Below are positions 16,334 through 23,614 of a stretch of 23,614 bases of DNA, piece after piece. The notes beneath the pieces are model-generated. The model was not told the DNA's origin and ran no database searches. It worked only from the letters and a program-made list of their open reading frames with translations. Source of the stretch: Lachnospira sp. UBA4346 (GTDB lineage: Bacteria; Bacillota; Clostridia; Lachnospirales; Lachnospiraceae); NCBI GenBank assembly GCA_002394205.1, contig DGTC01000003.1, positions 1 to 23,614 of the forward strand, written 5' to 3'. The position numbers and the translations under genes are program-made. Position 1 is the stretch's first letter. Each line of letters opens with the position of its first letter.

Positions 16334-17713
16334 TTACTGAACTGATTTGTGTTCTGCCTGTAATTTTGCTGTAATCTCTTCCATTTTTGCTTCATTTAAC
16401 TGATATTTCTTACGGAAATATACAACGGCACATAACAGACCGATAATTGGAATCACTGTCATTGTCATTCGAAGCGCAAACAAATTATTTCCTGCTTCTT
16501 CTACAACTTCCACTGCATCTGTATTACTGCTCAAATGACTAATTGATAAACAAATGGCTACAACAAGTGCTGCAATTCCTGATGCAAGTTTTACAACAAA
16601 GGTCTGCATTGAGAAAATAACGGATTCATCACGGCGATGATTCTTTAATTCCCCATAATCAACCGTATTTGCAAGGAAAATCGTTGTAAGTACAAGTAAC
16701 ATTCCATTTGCTGCAAAGATAAAGAATGCAGGCACAAATAATACAAATACATTCGACATTGATGTAAATACCAATATAAGAAGTACGAAATATCCTGCAA
16801 TTGCCATAATAAAACTTGTATAAAAAATCTTAATCGTATTCATAAATTTACGAAGCAGCGGAAACATTACCATCATCGCAAGAATCTGAATTGCTCCACC
16901 AAACGTATTAAACAATGTATATGCATTGTACCAGTCTGCTCCGCCGAAATCATATTTAAAGAAATAAATAACCAAATTTGATGTAATATATACGGATGTA
17001 TTAATCAGTACAATTGCTACCACAACCGTCAACGCCTGATCATTTTTTAACAAAGAGGAAAACATCTCCCGAACCGTAGGTGCTTCCAAATCAACACTGG
17101 ATTTTTCCTTGATATTGATACAGGTAATCAGTGTAAATACAATGAAAATAACTGCAACAATCAATGCAAACCACTGAAAACCTGCTCGTTCATTACCATG
17201 TCCCAATGCATTGACACAAAGCATTGTAATGACTGTAATTAAGGCAGAACCCACACCTGCACAAGATCTCGCAAGTGTTGACATATGTTCTCTCTCAGAA
17301 CCACCATTTGTAAACGCAGGAATCATTGACCAATATGGAATATCCATCATAGTATACGTAACGCCCCAAAGAATGTACGTAATTGCTGCATATGCAACTA
17401 ATCCTGAACCTGTCAGTGCAATCGGAGCTGCAAACATCAGATATAAAATAATTGCATTAAATATTGTACCAATCAGTAACCATGGACGGAATTTTCCATA
17501 CTTTGTTCTCGTTTTTGCAACGACAATTCCCATAATCGGATCGTTAAACGCATCAAATACACGTGCTGCCATCAGAATAATTCCCATTGCAATCGCACTT
17601 ACTCCTAAAATATCCTGATAATAATACAGGATATAGCTTGCGCAAAACATGTATACCATATCTTTCCCCACTGCGCCAAGACCATATGAAACCATCTCTT
17701 TTTTACTTAACAT
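16334..17713 (-). CDS. GPH-family sugar:cation symporter (MelB type)
   Basis: This integral membrane protein of about 459 residues has roughly 12 hydrophobic segments. The family hallmark lies near the N-terminus: AFNDPIMG followed by TRTKYGKFRPW. The GPH (glycoside-pentoside-hexuronide) family imports sugars such as melibiose with Na+ or H+. A glycan-derived alpha-galactoside is the likely cargo because the next two genes hydrolyse and phosphorylate its galactose. I choose ATG 17711-17713, because GGAGGG (17718-17723) precedes it. The longer frame from 17725 has no ribosome site and would overlay this one. Only a short gap separates it from the GT-B-like gene upstream. Confidence 0.9.
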   Translation of the reverse strand: MLSKKEMVSYGLGAVGKDMVYMFCASYILYYYQDILGVSAIAMGIILMAARVFDAFNDPIMGIVVAKTRTKYGKFRPWLLIGTIFNAIILYLMFAAPIALTGSGLVAYAAITYILWGVTYTMMDIPYWSMIPAFTNGGSEREHMSTLARSCAGVGSALITVITMLCVNALGHGNERAGFQWFALIVAVIFIVFTLITCINIKEKSSVDLEAPTVREMFSSLLKNDQALTVVVAIVLINTSVYITSNLVIYFFKYDFGGADWYNAYTLFNTFGGAIQILAMMVMFPLLRKFMNTIKIFYTSFIMAIAGYFVLLILVFTSMSNVFVLFVPAFFIFAANGMLLVLTTIFLANTVDYGELKNHRRDESVIFSMQTFVVKLASGIAALVVAICLSISHLSSNTDAVEVVEEAGNNLFALRMTMTVIPIIGLLCAVVYFRKKYQLNEAKMEEITAKLQAEHKSVQ

Positions 17714-17740
17714 AATACCCTCCATTCTGAAGCACTTGCA

Positions 17741-19219
17741 TTATTTTCCGTTCATTGCAATCTTTACTGCTTCGTATGCTCCATCATATATTCCTGCTTC
17801 TTTATTTTTGATAATATTTTCACACATATCCTTAAGTATCGTTTCTTCCTCTAAGAATAACTGCATCATCTGAATGGTGTGTGCAATATCTCTACACTCT
17901 AATGTTCCATCACCAATCTCTGCTGAATGAATTGCACCCCACTGTTCATGTCCGCCTACTCTCTTGATAAATAATTTTGGAACCGGATAGAATGATAATT
18001 CACTCGGCTTTGTTACCAATACATCACAGCTTCTCATTAACAAATTCGTTGCGTACACTGCCTGAAAGATATTTTTATGATAAAATGCATGAATTCCTTC
18101 CACTTTTCCTTCCAATGCTTCTGTCGCAAATGCAACGGTATTCTCCCAATTATCAAAATGTTCTGTTGCATAATGTTTAACCTGTGGAATACTTGCAACA
18201 ATATCATCATAAACATTTTTATAATCGCCTACATTTACATATAATACGGCTTTCTTCTGTTCAATATATGGTAATAAGAACCGGATAATCTCTGTAAAGA
18301 TTTCTTTTTGTGCACCTGCGCCGCCAATTGTCAACAGGAATCTCATTGCTTCACCATTCTTCTTGCGATTCATTCTGCGCTTACAATCTTCTTCGATATT
18401 GCTTACAAGCTCATGGTCAACATAATGTCCTGTATATTTTAGGCTGTCTGCATCCATCGGATGTAACACGTGCTTCCCATCCATACCATTTAGAATCCGG
18501 TATCCCTGATATGCAAAATGTGTCTGAACTGTATGGATACTTCCTTCTGAGAAATGTAATGCCATTGGCCAGTTATCCGGAATCGCATTGACAACACGAT
18601 TCATTCCTGCATGCATTGCTGCCTGTGCCGGCCATACATGTGTTGCAATCACCGGTATTTCTTTTGGAACTCCTTTAAAAACAGGTGCCATCAGTTCTGC
18701 ATTCTTCTGATCCTTTGCATTATACGTAATCTTACGGAATCCTTCGTAATTTACCGGTTCCCAGACAAATTTGTTAAATAATCGGCTCTTTTGTGACAAT
18801 CTTGAACCCAATGAATACAAATCATTCTGAGAACTGATAACCTTTGTACAGGTTGTATCCGGATATCCATTCAAATCCATCCAATACGGTGTATATCCCA
18901 ATGCATGTGCAGCAGAAGCAATCGCCATGGAGATTCTGTAATGACCAAATCCCATTCGGATATTCCCAACAATCACACCTTTTTTCGTGTCAAATTGTGC
19001 TGTTGCTTTATCCTGCTTCTTTGATACACGAATCTCCTGAATTCCCAACATATCTCCCAACGTCGCATTTGGAATAACTCTTGTATACAATGTTGCATTG
19101 GTATCGTCCCCGAACTTCTTTGCGAACTTCTTTTTAGATTTACATGCACTCTTATAATCCTTTGTGCGAATCTTATTTCCAAATATTTCTTTTGCATAAT
19201 CTTTACGAATACTGCCCAT
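17741..19219 (-). CDS. GT-B-fold glycosyltransferase-like protein of unknown specificity
   Basis: The 492-residue soluble protein is not one I can name. A basic N-terminus (1-80) precedes GNIRMGFGHYRISMAIASA (85-103), like the first nucleotide- or acceptor-binding loop of MurG/MGDG-synthase-type GT-B enzymes (GGGH, SxA). A second half holds LLTIGGAGAQKEI (295-307) and DVLVTKPSELSFYPVPKLFI (399-418). These match the donor-binding half where such enzymes have GGG and D-x-x-ITKxG. Two Rossmann-like halves are therefore likely. It lacks membrane segments. AGGAGG eight bases before ATG 19217-19219 supports the start. It lies between the TetR gene and the transporter in an alpha-galactoside operon, where a sugar-transferring or sugar-splitting enzyme would make sense. 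Alternatively it may be a lipid glycosyltransferase. Function is inferred only from motifs. Confidence 0.68.
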   Translation of the reverse strand: MGSIRKDYAKEIFGNKIRTKDYKSACKSKKKFAKKFGDDTNATLYTRVIPNATLGDMLGIQEIRVSKKQDKATAQFDTKKGVIVGNIRMGFGHYRISMAIASAAHALGYTPYWMDLNGYPDTTCTKVISSQNDLYSLGSRLSQKSRLFNKFVWEPVNYEGFRKITYNAKDQKNAELMAPVFKGVPKEIPVIATHVWPAQAAMHAGMNRVVNAIPDNWPMALHFSEGSIHTVQTHFAYQGYRILNGMDGKHVLHPMDADSLKYTGHYVDHELVSNIEEDCKRRMNRKKNGEAMRFLLTIGGAGAQKEIFTEIIRFLLPYIEQKKAVLYVNVGDYKNVYDDIVASIPQVKHYATEHFDNWENTVAFATEALEGKVEGIHAFYHKNIFQAVYATNLLMRSCDVLVTKPSELSFYPVPKLFIKRVGGHEQWGAIHSAEIGDGTLECRDIAHTIQMMQLFLEEETILKDMCENIIKNKEAGIYDGAYEAVKIAMNGK

Positions 19220-19234
19220 ACTTTTTACCTCCTG

Positions 19235-19819
19235 TTATTGTTCAATTCCGTTCATTAAAATATCTACTACGCTTGCAAGTCCCTGCTGATACGTCATATG
19301 ATTCTGTACGAGAATATCCCTACCGAAAAACTGTTCCAATGACGCTTCCATCATCATCTTAAAAATAGATAAATTCACCGGTCGAATCACTTCTTCTTCA
19401 ACTCCCTGCTGCATCAGCCCAAGTGTCATTTCCCAACCATTCTCTAAACGCTGCTGCACACGGTTATACACTTCCGGAAACTTTTCCTGTAACAAATATA
19501 ATTGGTTAAAATCAATCTCTTTATATCCTTCCGGCAACACACCCAAAATACTGCGAATCTTCTCAATGGTTGTCAAATCTTCATTTTCAACAATTTCATG
19601 TTCGCTCATTTTAATATTGTCAAAAATATAATCAACCATTCCAAGAAGCATCTCCTGTTTGCTGTCAAAATAATGGTAAATGGTCTTCTTACTCATACCA
19701 AGCAATCCGGCCACATCATCCATCGTAAACTTCAGTCCTTTTTCTCGAAATGCTGCAATGGAACCTTTGAGAATCTTCTCACGGATATCTTGTTCCTCCT
19801 GCATCTGCTGCTTCCTCAA
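19235..19819 (-). CDS. TetR/AcrR-family transcriptional regulator
   Basis: The 194-residue protein has an N-terminal helix-turn-helix (about 12-58: ILKGSIAAFREKGLKFTMDDVAGLLGMSKKTIYHYF, given as the typical TetR pattern) and an all-helical ligand-binding C-terminus. The start is TTG 19817-19819, supported by AAAGGAG (19828-19834) eight bases upstream. ATG 19802-19804 is an alternative with a weaker site. It is first in the operon with the GT-B-like gene (15 bases away), symporter, alpha-galactosidase and galK, so it probably represses its own operon. The inducer is unknown. TetR regulation of a sugar operon is less usual than LacI or AraC control. Confidence 0.92.
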   Translation of the reverse strand: MRKQQMQEEQDIREKILKGSIAAFREKGLKFTMDDVAGLLGMSKKTIYHYFDSKQEMLLGMVDYIFDNIKMSEHEIVENEDLTTIEKIRSILGVLPEGYKEIDFNQLYLLQEKFPEVYNRVQQRLENGWEMTLGLMQQGVEEEVIRPVNLSIFKMMMEASLEQFFGRDILVQNHMTYQQGLASVVDILMNGIEQ

Positions 19820-19890
19820 ATCTCAGGCTCCTTTCTATTTTTCTTCACTCTTTGGAAACTTATTTTTTATTTTGCGTTTCCTTTTTCTTT

Positions 19891-19919
19891 ATTTTATCAT
19901 AGAATATCTGTGTGCACAA
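19891..19919 (-). promoter_or_regulatory. promoter of the TetR/alpha-galactoside operon
   Basis: On the minus strand an extended -10 TGATAAAAT (hexamer TAAAAT 19891-19896) has TTGTGC (19914-19919) 17 bp upstream. The start is predicted near 19884, with a leader of about 65 bases to the TTG start. An 8-bp palindrome TGTGCACA (19911-19918) and a wider dyad overlie the -35 box. Confidence 0.55.
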
Positions 19920-19926
19920 TTCACAG
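19908..19926. promoter_or_regulatory. dyad over the -35 box, candidate TetR operator
   Basis: The arms CTGTG (19908-19912) and CACAG (19922-19926) flank nine bases on a 19-bp site that covers the -35 box, with the inner palindrome TGTGCACA. The position suits repression of the operon by its own TetR protein, which is inference. Confidence 0.35.
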
Positions 19927-19994
19927 CATTGGAGAATTACCGTATATATTTTTGTGCATTTTGTATAATTTCATCATTTTCCCTTTTATTTTGC

Positions 19995-20013
19995 GTTTAT
20001 ATCTCTTATAAAC
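19995..20013. repeat. perfect 7-bp inverted repeat, alternative TetR operator
   Basis: GTTTATA (19995-20001) and TATAAAC (20007-20013) are a perfect dyad with a 5-bp spacer, 19 bp in total, as is usual for TetR-family operators. It is about 76 bp upstream of the predicted -35 box. It may be an operator or a second-promoter site. Confidence 0.35.
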
Positions 20014-20096
20014 AAGAAAGAATCCAATATTTTCCTTTTATGTGAGAAGTTCCCTATAATACTTCGGGTGTCAAAAAATGCTATAATATAAAAAAT

Positions 20097-20134
20097 CCCT
20101 CAAAATAAATTTTCTTTCAAATCTATTTTGAGGG
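20097..20134 (-). terminator. intrinsic terminator of polC
   Basis: A perfect 11-bp stem, CCCTCAAAATA (20097-20107) with TATTTTGAGGG (20124-20134), has a 16-base loop. On the minus strand it is followed by ATTTTTTATA. It lies 89 bases after the polC stop codon. Confidence 0.9.
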
Positions 20135-20146
20135 TATCGCAATCAA

Positions 20147-20170
20147 TCGGACACGGGTTCGGCTCCCGTC
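20147..20170 (+). other. tRNA/tmRNA T-arm-like sequence (possible fragment)
   Basis: On the plus strand TCGGACACGGGTTCGGCTCC continues to CCGTC. The 5-bp stem ACGGG (20153-20157) and CCCGT (20165-20169) encloses the 7-base loop TTCGGCT, the exact geometry of a T-arm. The flanks resemble the 3' part of bacterial tmRNA before its acceptor strand. No acceptor stem, CCA end or complete RNA gene accompanies it. It may be a chance hairpin in the polC 3' region or a relic of tRNA-targeted integration. Confidence 0.3.
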
Positions 20171-20222
20171 TTCATACGATTTATATTTATTTGTATCATT
20201 ACATTATTGATTCATACATATC

Positions 20223-23200
20223 TTATAAATCAAATAACGACAACTGGTTACTTTCTGCCATATCTTTTAACATTCCCAAATCAGACAATTTTTCCACAAC
20301 AACCTGTCCTACTTTACCTCGCTGACGCAAATCATCTTTCGATAAAAATTCACCATCTCTGGCTGCAATTTCAATAGATTCTCCGGCAACTTCACCTACT
20401 TTATCAATGACTTTAAACGACGGCATAATCTTTCCGTCAATAATCTGGAATGTTCTCGCCTTTGCCTTATAAATATCAATCGGTGTAAAATCATATCCTC
20501 TTGCATACATTTCCTGAACAATACGCATATCTTTCAATTCATCTTCTTCCGAATTTGATAACTTACCGCCCGGCGCCTCACTTCTACGTTTCTTATAATC
20601 ATTGATGAAATACTCTAACTTGTCTTTTCCCATTGCCATCTTTTCGTAATCGAACGCATTTGCACGAATACTAAAGTATGCACAATAATATGCCAATGGA
20701 TAGAATACTTTACAATATGCCACACGCCATGCCATCATAACATACGCAGCCGCATGTGCCTTTGGGAACATATATTTGATTTTATTACATGACCAAATAT
20801 ACCAATCCGGTACACCATGTTCCATCATAACCTGTTCATCTTCCGGTTTGAGACCTTTTCCTTTACGAACTTTTTCCATGATAGAGAACGCCAGTTCACT
20901 TTCAAGTCCTTTCTGAATTAAATAGACCATAATATCATCTCGTGTACAGATTGCCGTTGAAATCGTTGCCTTTCCTTCCTGCAACAATGTCTGTGCATTG
21001 CCCAGCCATACATCGGTACCATGTGACAAGCCTGAAATACGAACCAAGTCTGAAAACTGCTGTGGCTTCGCATCCATTAACATCTGCATGGCAAAATCGG
21101 TACCAAATTCCGGAATTCCAAGCGCACCCAGTTTACATCCGCCAATATCCTCCGGCGTAATTCCAAGTGCTGATGTATCCTTAAATAATGACATAACCTC
21201 TTTGGAATCCAATGGTATCTCCAATGGATCAATTCCTGTTAAATCCTGCAACATACGAATCATCGTTGGATCAAGATGTCCTAAAATATCCAGCTTTAAC
21301 AAGTTATGGTCGATACTGTGGTAATCGAAATGTGTTGTAATAATCGGGGATTTCATATCATTTGCCGGATGCTGTACCGGTGTAAATGTATCAATTTCAT
21401 CTCCGATTGGAAGTACAACAATACCACCCGGATGCTGTCCGGTCGTTCGACGAATATCAATACAGCCTTCTGCAATCCGCTCTATTTCATGACGGCGTTT
21501 TACAATGGGAATACCTGTTTTTTCACTTTTCTCCTGAAAATACTTATATACAAATCCCTGTGCTGTTTTCTCTGCAACCGTACCAATGGTTCCTGCCTTA
21601 AACGTCTGTCCTTTTCCAAATATAACCTCTGTAAATGCATGTGCCTTACTCTGATATTCATTGGAAAAGTTCAAATCGATATCAGGTTCCTTATTTCCCT
21701 TGAATCCCAAGAAGGTTTCAAACGGAATATCAAAGCCCAATTTATTCAACTTATGCCCACATTTTGGACAAATCTTATCCGGCATGTCACAGCCTGCACC
21801 ACCGGCAAATTTCTTCACATCTTCCGAATAAAAATCACTGTAATAACATTTTGGGCACAGATAATGCGGACTAAGCGGATTTACCTCTGTGATACCGGCC
21901 ATTGTCGCTGCAAATGAAGAACCTACGGAACCTCTTGAACCAACCAAATACCCATCGTCATTCGACTTCCATACCAGCTTCTGCGCAATAATATACATAA
22001 CCGAATATCCGTTCGATATGATAGAATTCAATTCTCGCTCCAATCGTTCCGTAACGATCTCCGGTAAATCCGGACCGTAAATTTCATGGGCTCTGTCGTG
22101 ACAAATCTTACGAAGCATCTGGTCTGAATTCTCGATAACCGGCGGTCGTTTATCCGGCCGCACCGGAATAATATCCTCACACATATTCAAAATCTTATTT
22201 GGATTGGTAACGACAATTTCATATGCCTTATCTGTTCCTAAATAATCAAATTCCTGTAACATTTCCTCTGTTGTATGAAGATATAACGGCGGCTGTTCAT
22301 CTGCATCTGCAAAGCCTTTTCCTGCCATAATAATTCTTCTGTAAATTTCATCTTCCGGATTTAGGAAATGAACATCACAGGTTGCAACAACCGGCTTATG
22401 AAACTTTGCTCCCAGCGCAACAACACGTCTGTTCAAATCTCTTAAATCTTCTTCATTCTGTACATAGCAGTCTTCTTTTTCAATCATAAACTGATTATTT
22501 CCAATCGGCTGAACTTCCAGATAATCATAAAATCCTACAATTCTGGCAATCTCAGCATTAGAACGACCATTTACCATCGCACGGAATAATTCACCTGCTT
22601 CGCAGGCACTTCCGATAATCAAACCTTCCCTATACTGATTTACCACACTCTTTGGTATCTTTGGAAATCGGTTAAAATATTTCAAATGAGACATCGACAC
22701 CAGACGATATAAATTGATTCGTCCCATTTCACTGGAAGCTAAAATAATACAATGGTATTGGTGTAACTTTCGAATTGCATTATCATCAAGTTTTCCTTCT
22801 TCGTTGAGCTGATCCAGTGTAAAAATATCTCTCGTCGCAAGACGCTTTACCAACTCAATAAAAATATCTGCCGTCGCCTGTGCATCATCAACTGCCCGAT
22901 GATGATTCTCCAAAGACACACCTAAATGTTTTGCCAATGTATCAAGTTTATAATTGTTCAAATGTGGAACAACAAACTGTCCCATTAGCACAGTATCCAT
23001 ATAGGTATAATCGGTTTCTATACCCATTTTTTCAGCTTTGTTTGTGATAAAACTCGTATCAAATTCTGCGTTGTGTGCTACCAATACTGCACCTTCGCAA
23101 AACTCCAGAAACTTCGGTAAAATAGCTTCAATGACCGGGGCATCAAGCACCATTGCATCACTGATTCCCGTCAAATTCTCAATACGAAAGGAAATCGGCA

Positions 23201-23614
23201 CTCTCGGATTGACAAATGTAGAAAATTTGTCAATAATTTCTCCATTCTTTACTTTAACAGCACCAATTTCAATAATCTGATCTACTTCTGCCGAAAAACC
23301 TGTTGTTTCCAAATCAAATACAACAAAGGTATCATCTGTGAAATTCTGTCCTCTCGGATTGGTTACAATCTGCTTTGTATCATCTACCAAATATGCTTCT
23401 ACACCATAAATAACCTTAAAATCCAGCTTTTCTCCACGTTTCGCATAAGCACCTTTCAAATCATCCATCACATGATTTGCTTCCGTAAATGCCTGAACAA
23501 CACCATGATCCGTAATGGCAATTCCTTTATGTCCCCAACGAAGTGCCTGCTTAATAATATCTTTCGCATATGACACGCCATCCATATCACTCATCTTTGT
23601 ATGGCAGTGCAGCT
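20223..23614 (-). CDS. polC: DNA polymerase III alpha subunit, PolC type (5' end beyond window)
   Basis: PolC is the main replicative polymerase of low-GC Gram-positive bacteria and carries its own proofreading exonuclease. The visible 1129 residues start at LHCHTKMSDMDG, in the PHP domain. They then show the DEDDh exonuclease inserted in PHP (FVVFDLETTGF, VAHNAEFDTSF, HRAVDDAQATADIF). A zinc-binding segment CPKC...CPKCG follows, then the palm with catalytic PDIDLNFS. The family-typical tail NQLSLFDL ends at 20223. ATG 23592-23594 is internal, because the frame continues to the right edge, and the N-terminal OB-fold region (about 300 or more residues) is missing. Family length is about 1430-1500. 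It is transcribed toward a strong terminator at 20097. Identification is near certain. Confidence 0.97.
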   Translation of the reverse strand, partial: LHCHTKMSDMDGVSYAKDIIKQALRWGHKGIAITDHGVVQAFTEANHVMDDLKGAYAKRGEKLDFKVIYGVEAYLVDDTKQIVTNPRGQNFTDDTFVVFDLETTGFSAEVDQIIEIGAVKVKNGEIIDKFSTFVNPRVPISFRIENLTGISDAMVLDAPVIEAILPKFLEFCEGAVLVAHNAEFDTSFITNKAEKMGIETDYTYMDTVLMGQFVVPHLNNYKLDTLAKHLGVSLENHHRAVDDAQATADIFIELVKRLATRDIFTLDQLNEEGKLDDNAIRKLHQYHCIILASSEMGRINLYRLVSMSHLKYFNRFPKIPKSVVNQYREGLIIGSACEAGELFRAMVNGRSNAEIARIVGFYDYLEVQPIGNNQFMIEKEDCYVQNEEDLRDLNRRVVALGAKFHKPVVATCDVHFLNPEDEIYRRIIMAGKGFADADEQPPLYLHTTEEMLQEFDYLGTDKAYEIVVTNPNKILNMCEDIIPVRPDKRPPVIENSDQMLRKICHDRAHEIYGPDLPEIVTERLERELNSIISNGYSVMYIIAQKLVWKSNDDGYLVGSRGSVGSSFAATMAGITEVNPLSPHYLCPKCYYSDFYSEDVKKFAGGAGCDMPDKICPKCGHKLNKLGFDIPFETFLGFKGNKEPDIDLNFSNEYQSKAHAFTEVIFGKGQTFKAGTIGTVAEKTAQGFVYKYFQEKSEKTGIPIVKRRHEIERIAEGCIDIRRTTGQHPGGIVVLPIGDEIDTFTPVQHPANDMKSPIITTHFDYHSIDHNLLKLDILGHLDPTMIRMLQDLTGIDPLEIPLDSKEVMSLFKDTSALGITPEDIGGCKLGALGIPEFGTDFAMQMLMDAKPQQFSDLVRISGLSHGTDVWLGNAQTLLQEGKATISTAICTRDDIMVYLIQKGLESELAFSIMEKVRKGKGLKPEDEQVMMEHGVPDWYIWSCNKIKYMFPKAHAAAYVMMAWRVAYCKVFYPLAYYCAYFSIRANAFDYEKMAMGKDKLEYFINDYKKRRSEAPGGKLSNSEEDELKDMRIVQEMYARGYDFTPIDIYKAKARTFQIIDGKIMPSFKVIDKVGEVAGESIEIAARDGEFLSKDDLRQRGKVGQVVVEKLSDLGMLKDMAESNQLSLFDL

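Larger units (their letters stand above)
19865..19998. repeat. 15-bp direct repeat flanking the TetR promoter
   Basis: The sequence TTTTATTTTGCGTTT occurs at 19865-19879 and again at 19984-19998, the same way round, bracketing the promoter. The second copy runs into the GTTTATA arm of the inverted repeat. In an AT-rich spacer a 15-base exact repeat with a GCG core is not trivially expected. Confidence 0.5.
19820..20222. other. intergenic region between tetR and polC
   Basis: This 403-bp stretch contains no supportable gene. It holds, in transcription order on the minus strand, the polC 3' untranslated region with a T-arm-like hairpin, the polC terminator, the upstream inverted and direct repeats, and the TetR operon promoter and leader. 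Plus-strand frames here are only AT-rich shadows. Confidence 0.8.

Noticed and set aside
19502..20045. Plus-strand frames of 169 and 121 codons rich in Phe, Ile and Leu, resembling membrane proteins
   Set aside because: They are produced by reading the AT-rich TetR gene and its promoter backwards. No promoter or ribosome site supports them.
20097..20172. Complete tRNA or tmRNA gene on the plus strand
   Set aside because: Only a T-arm-like hairpin is present. The preceding bases form the polC terminator, and no acceptor stem, D-arm, anticodon arm or CCA can be folded.
21306..21917. Plus-strand 203-codon frame with Cys-rich sequence
   Set aside because: It is fully antisense to the conserved zinc-binding and palm regions of polC.

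Overview
The window is a low-GC Firmicutes chromosome segment, most likely from a gut Lachnospiraceae. The support is a PolC-type DNA polymerase, a CIRCE-controlled clpB, strong AGGAGG ribosome binding sites, AT-rich spacers and an alpha-galactoside operon with a GPH transporter. The genus cannot be fixed from sequence alone. Every gene I can support lies on the minus strand, so transcription runs from high to low coordinates. Both end genes, clpB (left) and polC (right), are cut by the window edges.

Layout in transcription order. (1) polC (20223-23614) ends in a strong hairpin terminator at 20097-20134. A tRNA/tmRNA T-arm-like hairpin lies in its 3' untranslated region. (2) A five-gene operon runs from 19819 to 12694: TetR regulator, an unfamiliar GT-B-like protein, GPH (MelB-type) symporter, GH36 alpha-galactosidase and galactokinase. 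It imports alpha-galactosides (melibiose/raffinose type), cleaves off galactose and phosphorylates it. The TetR promoter region carries two dyads and a 15-bp direct repeat, suggesting autoregulation. (3) A three-gene unit at 12529-8834 encodes a PAS/degenerate-GGDEF/EAL protein, an alpha/beta hydrolase and a 70-residue unknown protein. It ends in a long hairpin that contains the last stop codon. (4) A monocistronic membrane diguanylate cyclase (8615-7551) has its own promoter and terminator, so a likely c-di-GMP synthase and a likely hydrolase sit close together. (5) A two-gene unit at 7383-5601 encodes an L-aspartate dehydrogenase-like protein and a D-2-hydroxyacid dehydrogenase fold protein that lacks the usual catalytic residues.

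(6) A small accessory patch at 5471-2333 holds three tightly packed small genes. The last, DUF4160-like, is cut short by an amber codon. It abuts an orphan hsdR remnant that has lost its nuclease domain and Walker A motif. No hsdM or hsdS is visible. (7) clpB (2149 to the left edge) has a sigma-A promoter overlapped by a one-mismatch CIRCE operator, so HrcA control is expected.

The best candidates for something undescribed are the small-gene patch next to the motor-dead hsdR remnant, the GT-B-like protein inside the alpha-galactoside operon, and the dehydrogenase-fold protein without its catalytic Arg/His. None can be called a new system from this sequence alone. The longest stretch without a gene is 19820-20222, and it is described in the features.
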